From Blastocatellia bacterium (GTDB lineage: Bacteria; Acidobacteriota; Blastocatellia; Pyrinomonadales; Pyrinomonadaceae), in assembly GCA_013695195.1 (NCBI GenBank), contig JACDAY010000238.1, forward strand, positions 1 to 6,531: a DNA stretch of 6,531 nt, read 5' to 3'. Each line of letters opens with the position of its first letter. Positions within the stretch are counted from its first letter, which is position 1. This document shows positions 1 through 6,091 of this stretch, one piece after another. The position numbers and the translations under genes were made by a program. The notes under the pieces were generated by a model. That model worked only from the letters and a program-made list of their open reading frames with translations. It was not told the DNA's origin and made no database searches.

Positions 1-2
1 TT

Positions 3-80
3 TATGCCGACGGTGAAGCGTGGATTGAGGGCGGAAACGATTTAGCAAATATGGTTGACCTTCCTACCGCAAAGACCTGA
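3..80 (+). CDS. possible 3' end of an unidentified plus-strand gene
   Basis: The third forward frame is open from the window edge to a TGA at 78-80 and gives about 25 residues, beginning YADGEAWIEGG and ending PTAKT. The composition looks protein-like: acidic, with mixed hydrophobics and no runs of rare residues. The other two forward frames stop within the first 45 bases. If real, this is the C-terminus of a gene converging on the HD-domain gene, with a 17-base tail-to-tail overlap (64-80). I do not recognise a family from so short a piece. An open frame of this length can occur by chance, so this is a tentative call. Confidence 0.35.
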   Translation, partial: YADGEAWIEGGNDLANMVDLPTAKT

Positions 81-660
81 CGGCCCGCTCGACCATTCCG
101 TCGAACGCCGCCTCAAGCGGTTCATTAACACCGCGCAAGCCTGCGACCACCTTTTCGCCCCATTCGATGTATTCGCGTCTTCTCCGAATATCCCAATCCG
201 CGGGCGGATTTTCCATTGCGTCGCGGATGTTGCTGATCTTATCGGCAAGTTTAACCAGCTTCGCGCCGCGGGATAATTGGGGGGCGTGCTCGATTTGAAG
301 CTCTTTTCGTCTCTCTTTAGGAAGCGATTTGTCGTCCGAAAGCTCCAGAACCATTCCACAGACTTCGGCGCCGAAGCGCTCAGTAATTTCCTCTTTTGTA
401 GTTTCGGTATCTTCAATTGTGTCGTGCAAAATAGCAGCAGTCAGGACATTAAAATCTTCAACATTTCCGATATTGGCCAACAGATTCAATACTTCGAGCG
501 GATGATTTATATATGGATCGCCATTGCCTTTGCGCGTCTGGCCGCGATGTTTTTGCGCAGCAAAATAGGCGGCGTTAGTGAACATGGCTAAATCAGACAT
601 AGAGATAAATTCTGGGAAGTGTGAACGGGCACTTCCCGGGTTCTGTTGAGACATAAGCAA
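64..660 (-). CDS. HD-domain (p)ppGpp hydrolase-like protein (MESH1/SpoT hydrolase type)
   Basis: This 198-residue protein resembles the small stand-alone alarmone hydrolases related to the SpoT hydrolase domain, which remove the 3' pyrophosphate of (p)ppGpp using Mn2+ in the cytoplasm. Visible motifs are KHRGQTRK (H38), YINHP (H53), ILHDTIEDT (H79-D80, followed by E83-D84) and KLADKISNIRD (D140). The metal ligands H38, H79, D80 and D140 match the family pattern. No synthetase, TGS or ACT domain is present, and the length is close to the roughly 180 residues typical of MESH1-like enzymes. The start is uncertain. TTG at 660 has AGGA seven bases upstream; ATG at 654 is in frame but 13 bases from that AGGA; ATG at 600 begins just before the conserved domain and has no ribosome site. 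A REP-like repeat arm begins 14 bases upstream of the TTG. Activity on ppGpp rather than another nucleotide is inferred from the family. Confidence 0.88.
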   Translation of the reverse strand: MLMSQQNPGSARSHFPEFISMSDLAMFTNAAYFAAQKHRGQTRKGNGDPYINHPLEVLNLLANIGNVEDFNVLTAAILHDTIEDTETTKEEITERFGAEVCGMVLELSDDKSLPKERRKELQIEHAPQLSRGAKLVKLADKISNIRDAMENPPADWDIRRRREYIEWGEKVVAGLRGVNEPLEAAFDGMVERAVRSLR

Positions 661-667
661 ATTTTCA

Positions 668-671
668 TCCT
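668..671 (-). promoter_or_regulatory. ribosome binding site supporting a TTG start
   Basis: On the minus strand AGGA lies seven bases before the TTG at 660 and thirteen before the in-frame ATG at 654. The spacing favours the TTG codon as start of the HD-domain gene. It is the only well-spaced Shine-Dalgarno-like site I found ahead of the genes in this window. Confidence 0.45.
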
Positions 672-673
672 AA

Positions 674-818
674 GTTCCATTAGGAACGACATGTTTGTAG
701 TTAAATTTTATTAACAAAACAGTTGAGTTCCATAGGAACGGCATAAAAATAGGCCGTTCCTATGGAACTCAATGCATATATTGACGGCCGGCTACAAACA
801 TAACGCTCCTAACGGAGC
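674..818. repeat. nested REPIN-like inverted repeat with four mini-hairpins
   Basis: The outer arms at 674-700 and 792-818 are 27 bases each, face one another, and match at 22 of 27 positions when one is reverse-complemented. Each begins with a mini-hairpin, GTTCC-ATTA-GGAAC in the left arm and GCTCC-GTTA-GGAGC in the right, and ends in ATGTTTGTAG. Two of the five differences are the paired stem positions 2 and 13 (T-A against C-G), a compensatory change. Between the arms sits a second palindrome whose halves carry the same kind of stem, GTTCC-ATA-GGAAC. The unit therefore occurs four times, twice in each orientation. It fills the gap between the S55 gene stop and the HD-gene start. No transposase is present, so this looks like a non-autonomous REP/REPIN element. 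Confidence 0.8.
723..772. repeat. perfect 20-bp inverted repeat, 10-base loop
   Basis: Positions 723-742 are exactly reverse-complementary to 753-772, with the loop ATAAAAATAG between them. Each arm contains its own smaller hairpin (GTTCC-ATA-GGAAC). The region from A726 to T744 closely matches 673-692, so this is an inner copy of the surrounding repeat. In the minus direction, which is the direction of transcription of the upstream S55 gene, the hairpin is followed by a T-rich stretch (about 722 down to 708). It could therefore act as a weak intrinsic terminator or an mRNA 3'-end stabiliser for that gene, which is an inference. Confidence 0.85.
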
Positions 819-864
819 TGGAATCACAGTATCAACAGAACCTAGACTTCCGATTTTCCAAGAC

Positions 865-2724
865 CTATTTAATCACTTCAATCGCCAATGTCTGCTGGCC
901 TGAAATAATAAATTCGGCAGGCGCGACTTCCAACTCGCTGACGACAGTCTGAAGTGCGGGCTTTATGCCGCCGGCAGTTCGGTTGTTGTTCAAAGTGGCC
1001 AAAACCGATGGCGGCAGATTCGGCATTTCGCTGGCACCAATGATCGCGCCGTTCGTTGTGCGGAATGTCTGGGCATAAAGGCGGTCGGGAAGCTTTATTT
1101 TGTTGATGGTTTTTATCAAGTCAGCCAAATCGCGCGGAACAAACTGCTGCATAGCCGACGCCTGTTGAATAGAAACGCCATCGCCGACCGTTATCGAAAA
1201 GATCCCGGCGGGCGTATCCGCGGGAATTTTGACTGGGATTTTCTGCGTGAATATTATGCCCGAATTTGTCCGTGCAAACGCCTGAACCTCGACCGTCTCG
1301 CCGGCTTTTACCTCAGTGCGGTCTAGTGAAATTCTTTCCAGGGTTGCAGTCTTGCTTCCGTCATTCGACCTCAGATTGAGTACCAGGCCGCTGATTTCAA
1401 GCCCTTCAAAGCGGCTTCGCAACAGAGCGTTGACAGGGATAGCGACCGAAGCGGCCGCAAACTGTGTAGCCTGTCCGCCCGTGAACCGCCGCTGTATCCT
1501 GACCGATTCCTGGCCGTGAATTTTTATCTCTCCGCTTACCTCGACGGTCGAATCACCGATGCTTCGTTCCTGTGCAACCGCTGCGTTATAAACAGCTATA
1601 TTCAAGAGGAGCGGTGTGAGAAAATCGTCTTTGGCGACTTCGAAATTCAACTGGTCGGTCTGCCCGCGGCTCGTTTCGATATTGATCGTTACCGGGATCA
1701 TTTTCGGGACTTGTCCGAGCTTTCCGTAAACCCCGGTCGCGCGGTCCTGCGTCATCGTACCGACCATCGAATCGGGAACGGCAAGCTTAAACGAATTATT
1801 AATATTCGGAATTACGGTTACGACGTGCGATTCCGACATCGGCAGATCCGAGATGCCGAGGCTTAAAAACGGATGGCCGAAAGCGTAGATTTTCTCGCCG
1901 TCGCGCCAGGTTACTGTTCCGGCCGCCGCCAGGCTGTAATCACCGCGTGTCAGCTGCATCGAGACCGAATCGCCGCCGAGTAGCGTTGTTTCATCGGCTT
2001 TTTTAAGAGGCGTTATCGCCGCCGCTCCGCCGACCGCTGAAACAGGCATCAGTCCGGCCTGCAGCAGCTGCGGAGCATATAAATTCAATGCTTCCTGTGT
2101 AAAACCGGTAAAAGTCATAGGAGTCGCGATAGGCTGAAATGACTGTCCGGCAACTGCCATAAGCGGCGAATTCGCCGTGATGCCGGACAAAAGGGCATTG
2201 GTAGCGGCCGCGTTCTTTGGAAAATCCGGCTGCCATGTTGTCGACGCAAGCTCTGCAAAGGAAACGGCGCGCGGCTCGACCGGTTTAGATTTTACGTTTT
2301 GTTTCTGCTCGAATATGGCGATCATCTGCTCGATCGGCGTGATGCCGCAAATCGGCTCTTTGGAAAATGGAAAGCTGTACGAGATCGCGCCGGCCAGCTT
2401 ACCGTTTATATAAACAGGCGAGCCGGACATTCCAGCAAAAACGCTAGTCCGGTCGGCGCTGCCGCCGCTCAAACGCCCTACTATCAGGTCCTGTTTCGGG
2501 CCGACGCCGCCGGGCAGGACGCCCAGAATTTCGACGTTGAACTCCTCTGGCTCGCTGCCGCGGAAAACGGTGCGTGCCGTGCCGCGCATTCCTTCTCTGA
2601 CTTCCGACAATGGCAGGAACTTCGTAGCTGAGTCTGCGGCTGATTTGCTTTGGATCTGTGCATGAACACCCACACAGAAAACCGAAAAAAGGATGAAAAA
2701 AGTGAAGATTCTAGCGTTGGACAT
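865..2724 (-). CDS. secreted SpoIVB/S55-type peptidase-like protein
   Basis: This 619-residue protein has a clear signal peptide: a hydrophobic stretch at about residues 6-20, then VHA before Q23. The mature protein would act outside the cytoplasmic membrane. Residues 37-135 hold LPLSEVREGMRGTARTVF, VEILGVLP, DLIVGRLSGG and the signature AGMSGSPVYINGKLAGA; S100 aligns with the nucleophile of GxSGSP. Residues 265-335 hold GTVTWRDGEKIYAFGHPFLSLG with H284, then a conserved stretch ending TMTQDRATGVYG. The region from 430 onward looks beta-rich with an Ig-like segment near 465-515, and the end (NLPPSVLATL, 569-578) resembles acidobacterial homologues. Bacillus SpoIVB cleaves SpoIVFA during sporulation, but nothing here suggests sporulation and there is no recognisable PDZ domain. 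In SpoIVB the His lies before the Ser; here the order is reversed. Substrate unknown; proteolysis is plausible but unproven. The ATG at 2724 gives the best signal peptide, although AGGA is about 14 bases upstream. Confidence 0.85.
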   Translation of the reverse strand: MSNARIFTFFILFSVFCVGVHAQIQSKSAADSATKFLPLSEVREGMRGTARTVFRGSEPEEFNVEILGVLPGGVGPKQDLIVGRLSGGSADRTSVFAGMSGSPVYINGKLAGAISYSFPFSKEPICGITPIEQMIAIFEQKQNVKSKPVEPRAVSFAELASTTWQPDFPKNAAATNALLSGITANSPLMAVAGQSFQPIATPMTFTGFTQEALNLYAPQLLQAGLMPVSAVGGAAAITPLKKADETTLLGGDSVSMQLTRGDYSLAAAGTVTWRDGEKIYAFGHPFLSLGISDLPMSESHVVTVIPNINNSFKLAVPDSMVGTMTQDRATGVYGKLGQVPKMIPVTINIETSRGQTDQLNFEVAKDDFLTPLLLNIAVYNAAVAQERSIGDSTVEVSGEIKIHGQESVRIQRRFTGGQATQFAAASVAIPVNALLRSRFEGLEISGLVLNLRSNDGSKTATLERISLDRTEVKAGETVEVQAFARTNSGIIFTQKIPVKIPADTPAGIFSITVGDGVSIQQASAMQQFVPRDLADLIKTINKIKLPDRLYAQTFRTTNGAIIGASEMPNLPPSVLATLNNNRTAGGIKPALQTVVSELEVAPAEFIISGQQTLAIEVIK

Positions 2725-2754
2725 ATTTAAAATATTTTTCCTATATACTTGATA

Positions 2755-2760
2755 ATTATG
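2755..2760 (-). promoter_or_regulatory. possible -10 element for the S55 gene in the divergent region
   Basis: The 135-base AT-rich gap 2725-2859 separates two divergent genes and must hold promoters for both. On the minus strand CATAAT (2760 down to 2755) matches five of six -10 consensus bases and lies about 30 bases before the S55 start, but I see no good -35 at 16-18 bases. A short stem AGCCT/AGGCT is visible near 2786-2804. I found no convincing sigma-70 pair for the plus-strand gene. Unlike the other gaps in this window, this one has no long inverted repeat. Confidence 0.22.
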
Positions 2761-2859
2761 TTACCATTTTAAACGGCATATCTAAAGCCTTTTCTTTAGG
2801 CTACTGTTAAGACTCACACCAGGCATGTTCCGGTTGCAATTCCTTTCTTACTTTGAATT

Positions 2860-3855
2860 ATGGCAAAAACTAAACGTCTTTTTAAGAGTTTTTACAGGCT
2901 GCTGCTGCCTGTTGCTGTTCTAATTTTTCTAGCGGTTGCATCAGCGTCGGTGTGGTTTGCGCACGAAACATCACATCCGGCGAATACTGATTACCTGGTT
3001 ACGCCCGCTAAATACGGGCTACTAAGCTCGCGCGGTTCCCAGGTAACGGATGAAACGTGGTCAAACCGTGACGGCACGACCGCACGCGGCTGGCTGCTCC
3101 GGGGGGCCGAAAATTCACCTGCCGTTGTGCTGCTTCACAAATACGGAGCCGACCGCTCGCACGTTCTAAATCTGGGGGTAAAGCTCAATGAAGCGACCAA
3201 TTTCACGGTTTTAATGCCTGATCAGCGTGGCCACGGCATGAACCCGGCCGTAAAATACACATCGTTCGGCGGTTGCGAATCTGACGACACTTCATCCGCG
3301 ATCGAATTTCTTCGCGGCCAGAAATCGCCGTTACAAATTCCACTGGTCGGTCGGGAGATCGGTATATACGGACTGGAAATGGGCTCTCTCGCAGCAATTT
3401 CCGCGGCGTCCAGGGATGAAACCGTCAAAGCAGTGGTGCTCGACTCAGTCCCGAAGGATTCCGACGACTTGATTGGCTTTGTGATGGATAAACGATTCCC
3501 TTTTGCCAGTTCCGTAACTTCAAAACTAGCCCAGCTCGGAGCTTACCCGTATTTTTACGAGGGCTGCTATTCGCGGGTGCCGGTATGCGATTCGGCAAAG
3601 ATGATGAACAATAGAAAAACTTTACTGCTTGCCGGTTTGGACGCCCCTGATTTTCAGAATTCGACCTCCGACCTCGGCAAGTGCTTTCCGGCGAGTACCA
3701 AAACCGACACAAAAACAGATCTAAGCCCTTCAGGAATCAGCATGGTAAATGCGTCTATAGAACTGTCCGAAGGGTATGATCAAAGAGTGATCGATTTCTT
3801 CAAGCAATCACTCGGCGAGCAGTCAGTGGTCGTGGCTGAAATAGTAAATAAATAA
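2860..3855 (+). CDS. membrane-anchored alpha/beta-hydrolase-fold protein, probable pseudoenzyme
   Basis: This 331-residue protein starts with a positively charged N-terminus and one hydrophobic segment at about residues 12-32, probably an uncleaved anchor or signal with the rest outside the membrane. The remainder looks like an alpha/beta hydrolase. W78 begins the GWLLRG strand, AVVLLHKYGADR (88-99) corresponds to the oxyanion-hole region, VLMPDQRGHG (117-126) is a typical strand-4 loop, IGIYGLEMGSLAAI (167-180) is the nucleophile elbow, and LLLAGLDAPDF (255-265) is the usual acid loop. The elbow reads G-L-E-M-G, so the expected Ser is E173, and no histidine occurs after H125. The Ser-Asp-His triad is therefore absent, and a binding or structural role is more likely than ester hydrolysis. 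The C-terminal QRVIDFFKQSL (308-318) is family-like. No Shine-Dalgarno precedes the ATG. The gene diverges from the S55 gene. Confidence 0.78.
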   Translation: MAKTKRLFKSFYRLLLPVAVLIFLAVASASVWFAHETSHPANTDYLVTPAKYGLLSSRGSQVTDETWSNRDGTTARGWLLRGAENSPAVVLLHKYGADRSHVLNLGVKLNEATNFTVLMPDQRGHGMNPAVKYTSFGGCESDDTSSAIEFLRGQKSPLQIPLVGREIGIYGLEMGSLAAISAASRDETVKAVVLDSVPKDSDDLIGFVMDKRFPFASSVTSKLAQLGAYPYFYEGCYSRVPVCDSAKMMNNRKTLLLAGLDAPDFQNSTSDLGKCFPASTKTDTKTDLSPSGISMVNASIELSEGYDQRVIDFFKQSLGEQSVVVAEIVNK

Positions 3856-3880
3856 ACTAATGGTTAACCTTGGCGGTGCG

Positions 3881-3983
3881 TGTCAGAACCGCGAGCGGTA
3901 GCGACCGAATTCCTGATTCTAAGTATGACCAAGTCAAAATGTGGCGAGATAATCCGGTTACTGCCGTTCCCGGTCTTCTGATA
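3881..3983. repeat. degenerate REPIN-like inverted pair at a convergent junction
   Basis: The left arm 3881-3911 starts TGTCAGAACCG and contains the hairpin ACCGC-GA-GCGGT (3888-3899). The right arm, read on the minus strand from 3983 to 3951, starts TATCAGAAGACCG and continues with the same order of elements. By eye the arms agree at 24 of 31 positions with one two-base gap. In the right arm the corresponding stem is CCG-GGAA-CGG. The pair occupies the 177-base gap between two genes whose 3' ends face each other, where it could mark transcript ends in both directions. A 70-codon minus-strand reading frame across it is best explained as a chance frame through the repeat. Confidence 0.6.
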
Positions 3984-4032
3984 ATGCCTGAACGCAACCG
4001 ACTTAGCAATAATCTCTTCATTTCTTAAAGCC

Positions 4033-4731
4033 TTACAATTCAATCTTCTTGTCGCTGTGTCCGTTGGTTCGGGCACCTTTGTGAATTTCGGCGCTTTCTT
4101 CCATTTTCTCTACTGCATGGCTCAAAATTCCTCGCAGTCGGTTTAGCCGTAATATTGTCGATTCCATAGCAAGCAATTCGTATTTTAGCTCGTTATCAAG
4201 TCCGAAGGCGGCAGTAACGAGAAACGATAACTGTTCAGGATCGGACTGCTTAATTTCCGGGAATTTGCCGCGACTGCCGCTTAGGTCGAAAGCGGCCCTT
4301 GCGACACGCTCAAATAGCCGGAAAATTTCGTCAGCTGCCGGTTTGAGCACTTTTTCGTCATCGCGGATGTCTTCAAAAAATTCTACTTCCGCCGTCAAAT
4401 AGGGCTCGCCGAGATCAACGTAGTCCAACACGCGATATCGGATGACGCCGGCTGTTAAAACATTGGAGCGTCCGTCCGGCATTGTTTGAGTCTCGCGCAC
4501 TTCTGCCACACAGCCGACTGTGCCGGTTGCCGGCCTTTCGGCAAAGCTTTCCTTCGGGTCAAAATAGGAAAGCCCGAAAAGTTTGCGTTCGTGCTCAATG
4601 GCCTGAAACATCTGACGATAGCGAGGCTCGAAAATATGAAGCGGCAGCAGTTCATTCGGCAATAATACGAGCGGCAGAGGAAATATTGCCAATTGTTTCA
4701 TTCCCTCAACTTTTTCGGAAGCTTCTGACAT
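4033..4731 (-). CDS. stand-alone LON substrate-binding domain protein
   Basis: This 232-residue protein matches the N-terminal substrate-binding domain of Lon protease without any AAA+ or peptidase domain. Residues 12-50 hold the hallmark FPLPLVLLPNELLPLHIFEPRYRQM. GTVGCVAEV (70-78) and the strand-rich stretch VLTAGVIRYRVLDY (91-104) follow the Lon-N order, and PYLTAEVEFF continues it at 110-119. The rest is largely helical (about 130-215) with a charged tail. Such short proteins are common in bacteria; their role is not well established, and substrate or peptide binding is inferred from Lon. It lies 61 bases downstream of the nuclease gene on the same strand and may share its transcript. ATG at 4731 has no ribosome site. 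The in-frame ATG at 4701 follows GAGGGA closely, so translation may begin at residue 11, just before the conserved domain. Confidence 0.87.
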   Translation of the reverse strand: MSEASEKVEGMKQLAIFPLPLVLLPNELLPLHIFEPRYRQMFQAIEHERKLFGLSYFDPKESFAERPATGTVGCVAEVRETQTMPDGRSNVLTAGVIRYRVLDYVDLGEPYLTAEVEFFEDIRDDEKVLKPAADEIFRLFERVARAAFDLSGSRGKFPEIKQSDPEQLSFLVTAAFGLDNELKYELLAMESTILRLNRLRGILSHAVEKMEESAEIHKGARTNGHSDKKIEL

Positions 4732-4737
4732 GTTTTG

Positions 4738-4812
4738 GAGTTGGGAGTCTGGAGTAAAAAGTCATGAGTCGTAAGTCGAGAAATCTCTTTCTTCAGACTT
4801 TAGACTCACGAC
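4738..4812. repeat. degenerate heptamer array folding into an imperfect inverted repeat
   Basis: From 4738 to 4779 the plus strand reads as six tandem seven-base units: GAGTTGG, GAGTCTG, GAGTAAA, AAGTCAT, GAGTCGT, AAGTCGA (consensus RAGTCNN). On the minus strand, 4812 down to 4792 shows the same period (GAGTCTA, AAGTCTG). The two halves pair as a 17-base inverted repeat, 4761-4777 with 4796-4812, at 14 of 17 positions around an 18-base loop. The last codons and the TGA stop of the nuclease gene lie within the right half, so the array has entered, or grown from, its coding end. It spans the nuclease/LON-domain gene junction. Confidence 0.7.
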
Positions 4813-6064
4813 CCTGGTCTAATTTCAATGCTATAAACTCCGCAATTTTTTCAGGATCTTCCTCGCTCAGCGCAAATCTTTTTGCACCGATGACCGCATC
4901 GGAAATTTCTTCGACCCGAGTTTTATAGCGGTTGTCGCGGATAATCAAATCTTCGATGACTCGGCGTTCGAGTTTTTCTCGCGTTGCGTCTTCCGGCATA
5001 TTGGCGGCAACCGCGTATTCAACCGGGACGGTAAAGTTTTTTAAGCGGACATGTAAGGCATTGGTACGTTTTTCCGCAGCTTCGCGAATTTCTTTCAGTG
5101 CCGCGTTAAGCGGTGCCTTGATGCCAAGATGTCCGTGCAATTTAATTTCGATTATCGGTCTTGGTTTGTCTTCTTCGGCGACACGCGCCTCGTTTCTGAC
5201 CTTTTCCAACGCACCTTCGACAATATCTTTTGTATCCGAGTAACCTGAAACGTCAAACGAAAGACGCTGAAACGGCCGCTGGCGATAATCTCTTACATGA
5301 GTCGCCGACACGTGGTTATTATCATCAACATCGACAATAAACGCGCCGCGCGTTTCGCGGTATTCGTCAATACTCGTAACTTCCAGTGATCCCGGATTAA
5401 ATGCCCAGTTATCGATCTCGTAATGCATATGCGTGTGCCCGAGTCCGACGTATTCGGTTACGGATTTAAGCTCTTTTAAAGCAGTAATCGAAAGAGCGGG
5501 AATCGGATGCGTCTGATGGCCTTCGACGTCGGTGTGCAGCATCAGAATATGAAAAGCATCTTCGCGGCGATTCTCCGCGACCGCCGCCGTTAGCATAGGA
5601 ATAGCCCAATTTGCAGAAGCTCCGTACCAATGAGAGCCGAAGATTCGCGCCCTTCCAATATCAATAAAACCGCCGCGTTTACTGTCTCCTTCCCACGCCT
5701 CGTAATTTATTTTCCCTTCGTGATTCGTCGGCTCCAACAGATAAATGAGATTCCAATTGGCCAATGAGCGTAGCCAGCTGTATTCGCTGTCGCTGTGTTT
5801 TTGGTCGTGATTGCCTTCGATCGCTATGATGGGAATTCCGGCCTCCTTCAAAAGATTCAGACCGGCCACTGCATAATTCATCGTTTCGGGCGGAACGTTT
5901 CGCTTATGAAAAAAATCTCCGCACATTATTACAAAATCGACCTTTTCAGCGACTGCATATCTCTCTAAAACATCGATCCACGCATCGAAGAAATCGCGCG
6001 GGCTTTCAGGAAGCTGATAACGCGTACAGCCGAGATGCACATCTGAAATGTGGAGAAACTTCAT
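4793..6064 (-). CDS. Mre11/SbcD-family DNA repair nuclease (metallophosphoesterase)
   Basis: This 423-residue protein has all the phosphoesterase motifs of Mre11/SbcD near the expected positions: SDVHLG (D8, H10), CGDFFHKR (D50), EGNHD (N85, H86), MLHTDVEGH (H177) and GLGHTHMHYE (H210, H212), followed by NPGSLEVTS (223-231). These residues bind two metal ions, usually Mn2+, in nucleases that process DNA ends and hairpins. Residues from about 270 onward would form the capping and partner-binding region. The open frame extends 65 codons further upstream, to 6259, but MKFLHISDVH is the standard family N-terminus, and the extension would run through the inverted repeat and into the divergent gene. 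No SbcC/Rad50 gene lies in the window, so the partner is unknown. The C-terminal six codons sit in a heptamer repeat. A TATAAT lies six bases before the ATG, suggesting a leaderless message. Confidence 0.9.
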   Translation of the reverse strand: MKFLHISDVHLGCTRYQLPESPRDFFDAWIDVLERYAVAEKVDFVIMCGDFFHKRNVPPETMNYAVAGLNLLKEAGIPIIAIEGNHDQKHSDSEYSWLRSLANWNLIYLLEPTNHEGKINYEAWEGDSKRGGFIDIGRARIFGSHWYGASANWAIPMLTAAVAENRREDAFHILMLHTDVEGHQTHPIPALSITALKELKSVTEYVGLGHTHMHYEIDNWAFNPGSLEVTSIDEYRETRGAFIVDVDDNNHVSATHVRDYRQRPFQRLSFDVSGYSDTKDIVEGALEKVRNEARVAEEDKPRPIIEIKLHGHLGIKAPLNAALKEIREAAEKRTNALHVRLKNFTVPVEYAVAANMPEDATREKLERRVIEDLIIRDNRYKTRVEEISDAVIGAKRFALSEEDPEKIAEFIALKLDQGRESKV

Positions 6065-6070
6065 ATAGCG

Positions 6071-6076
6071 ATTATA
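6071..6076 (-). promoter_or_regulatory. consensus -10 element immediately before the nuclease ATG
   Basis: On the minus strand a perfect TATAAT (6076 down to 6071) is followed by six bases, CGCTAT, and then the ATG at 6064. Transcription starting six or seven bases after the -10 would begin at or next to the A of the start codon. No Shine-Dalgarno sequence is present and I see no good -35 at 16-18 bases. A second minus-strand candidate, TAAAAC (6125 down to 6120), lies just beyond the repeat arm and would give a normal leader. Confidence 0.4.
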
Positions 6077-6091
6077 ACAGGCAAAGTGGCG

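Noticed and set aside
42..416. 124-codon minus-strand frame inside the HD-domain gene
   Set aside because: It lies within the HD-domain gene in another frame, and its Ser/Arg-rich composition matches no domain I know.
674..818. CRISPR array
   Set aside because: The repeats are inverted and nested rather than evenly spaced direct repeats with unique spacers, and no cas gene is present.
2299..2631. 110-codon plus-strand frame opposite the S55 gene
   Set aside because: Antisense shadow of a gene with a clear signal peptide and conserved motifs; no start signal or domain of its own.
3862..3869. GGTTAACC palindrome as an operator
   Set aside because: An eight-base palindrome is expected by chance and it lies just after a stop codon rather than in a promoter.
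3864..4076. 70-codon minus-strand reading frame across the convergent junction
   Set aside because: It overlaps the end of the LON-domain gene in another frame and its second half is a translation of the inverted repeat pair; no ribosome site or recognisable domain.
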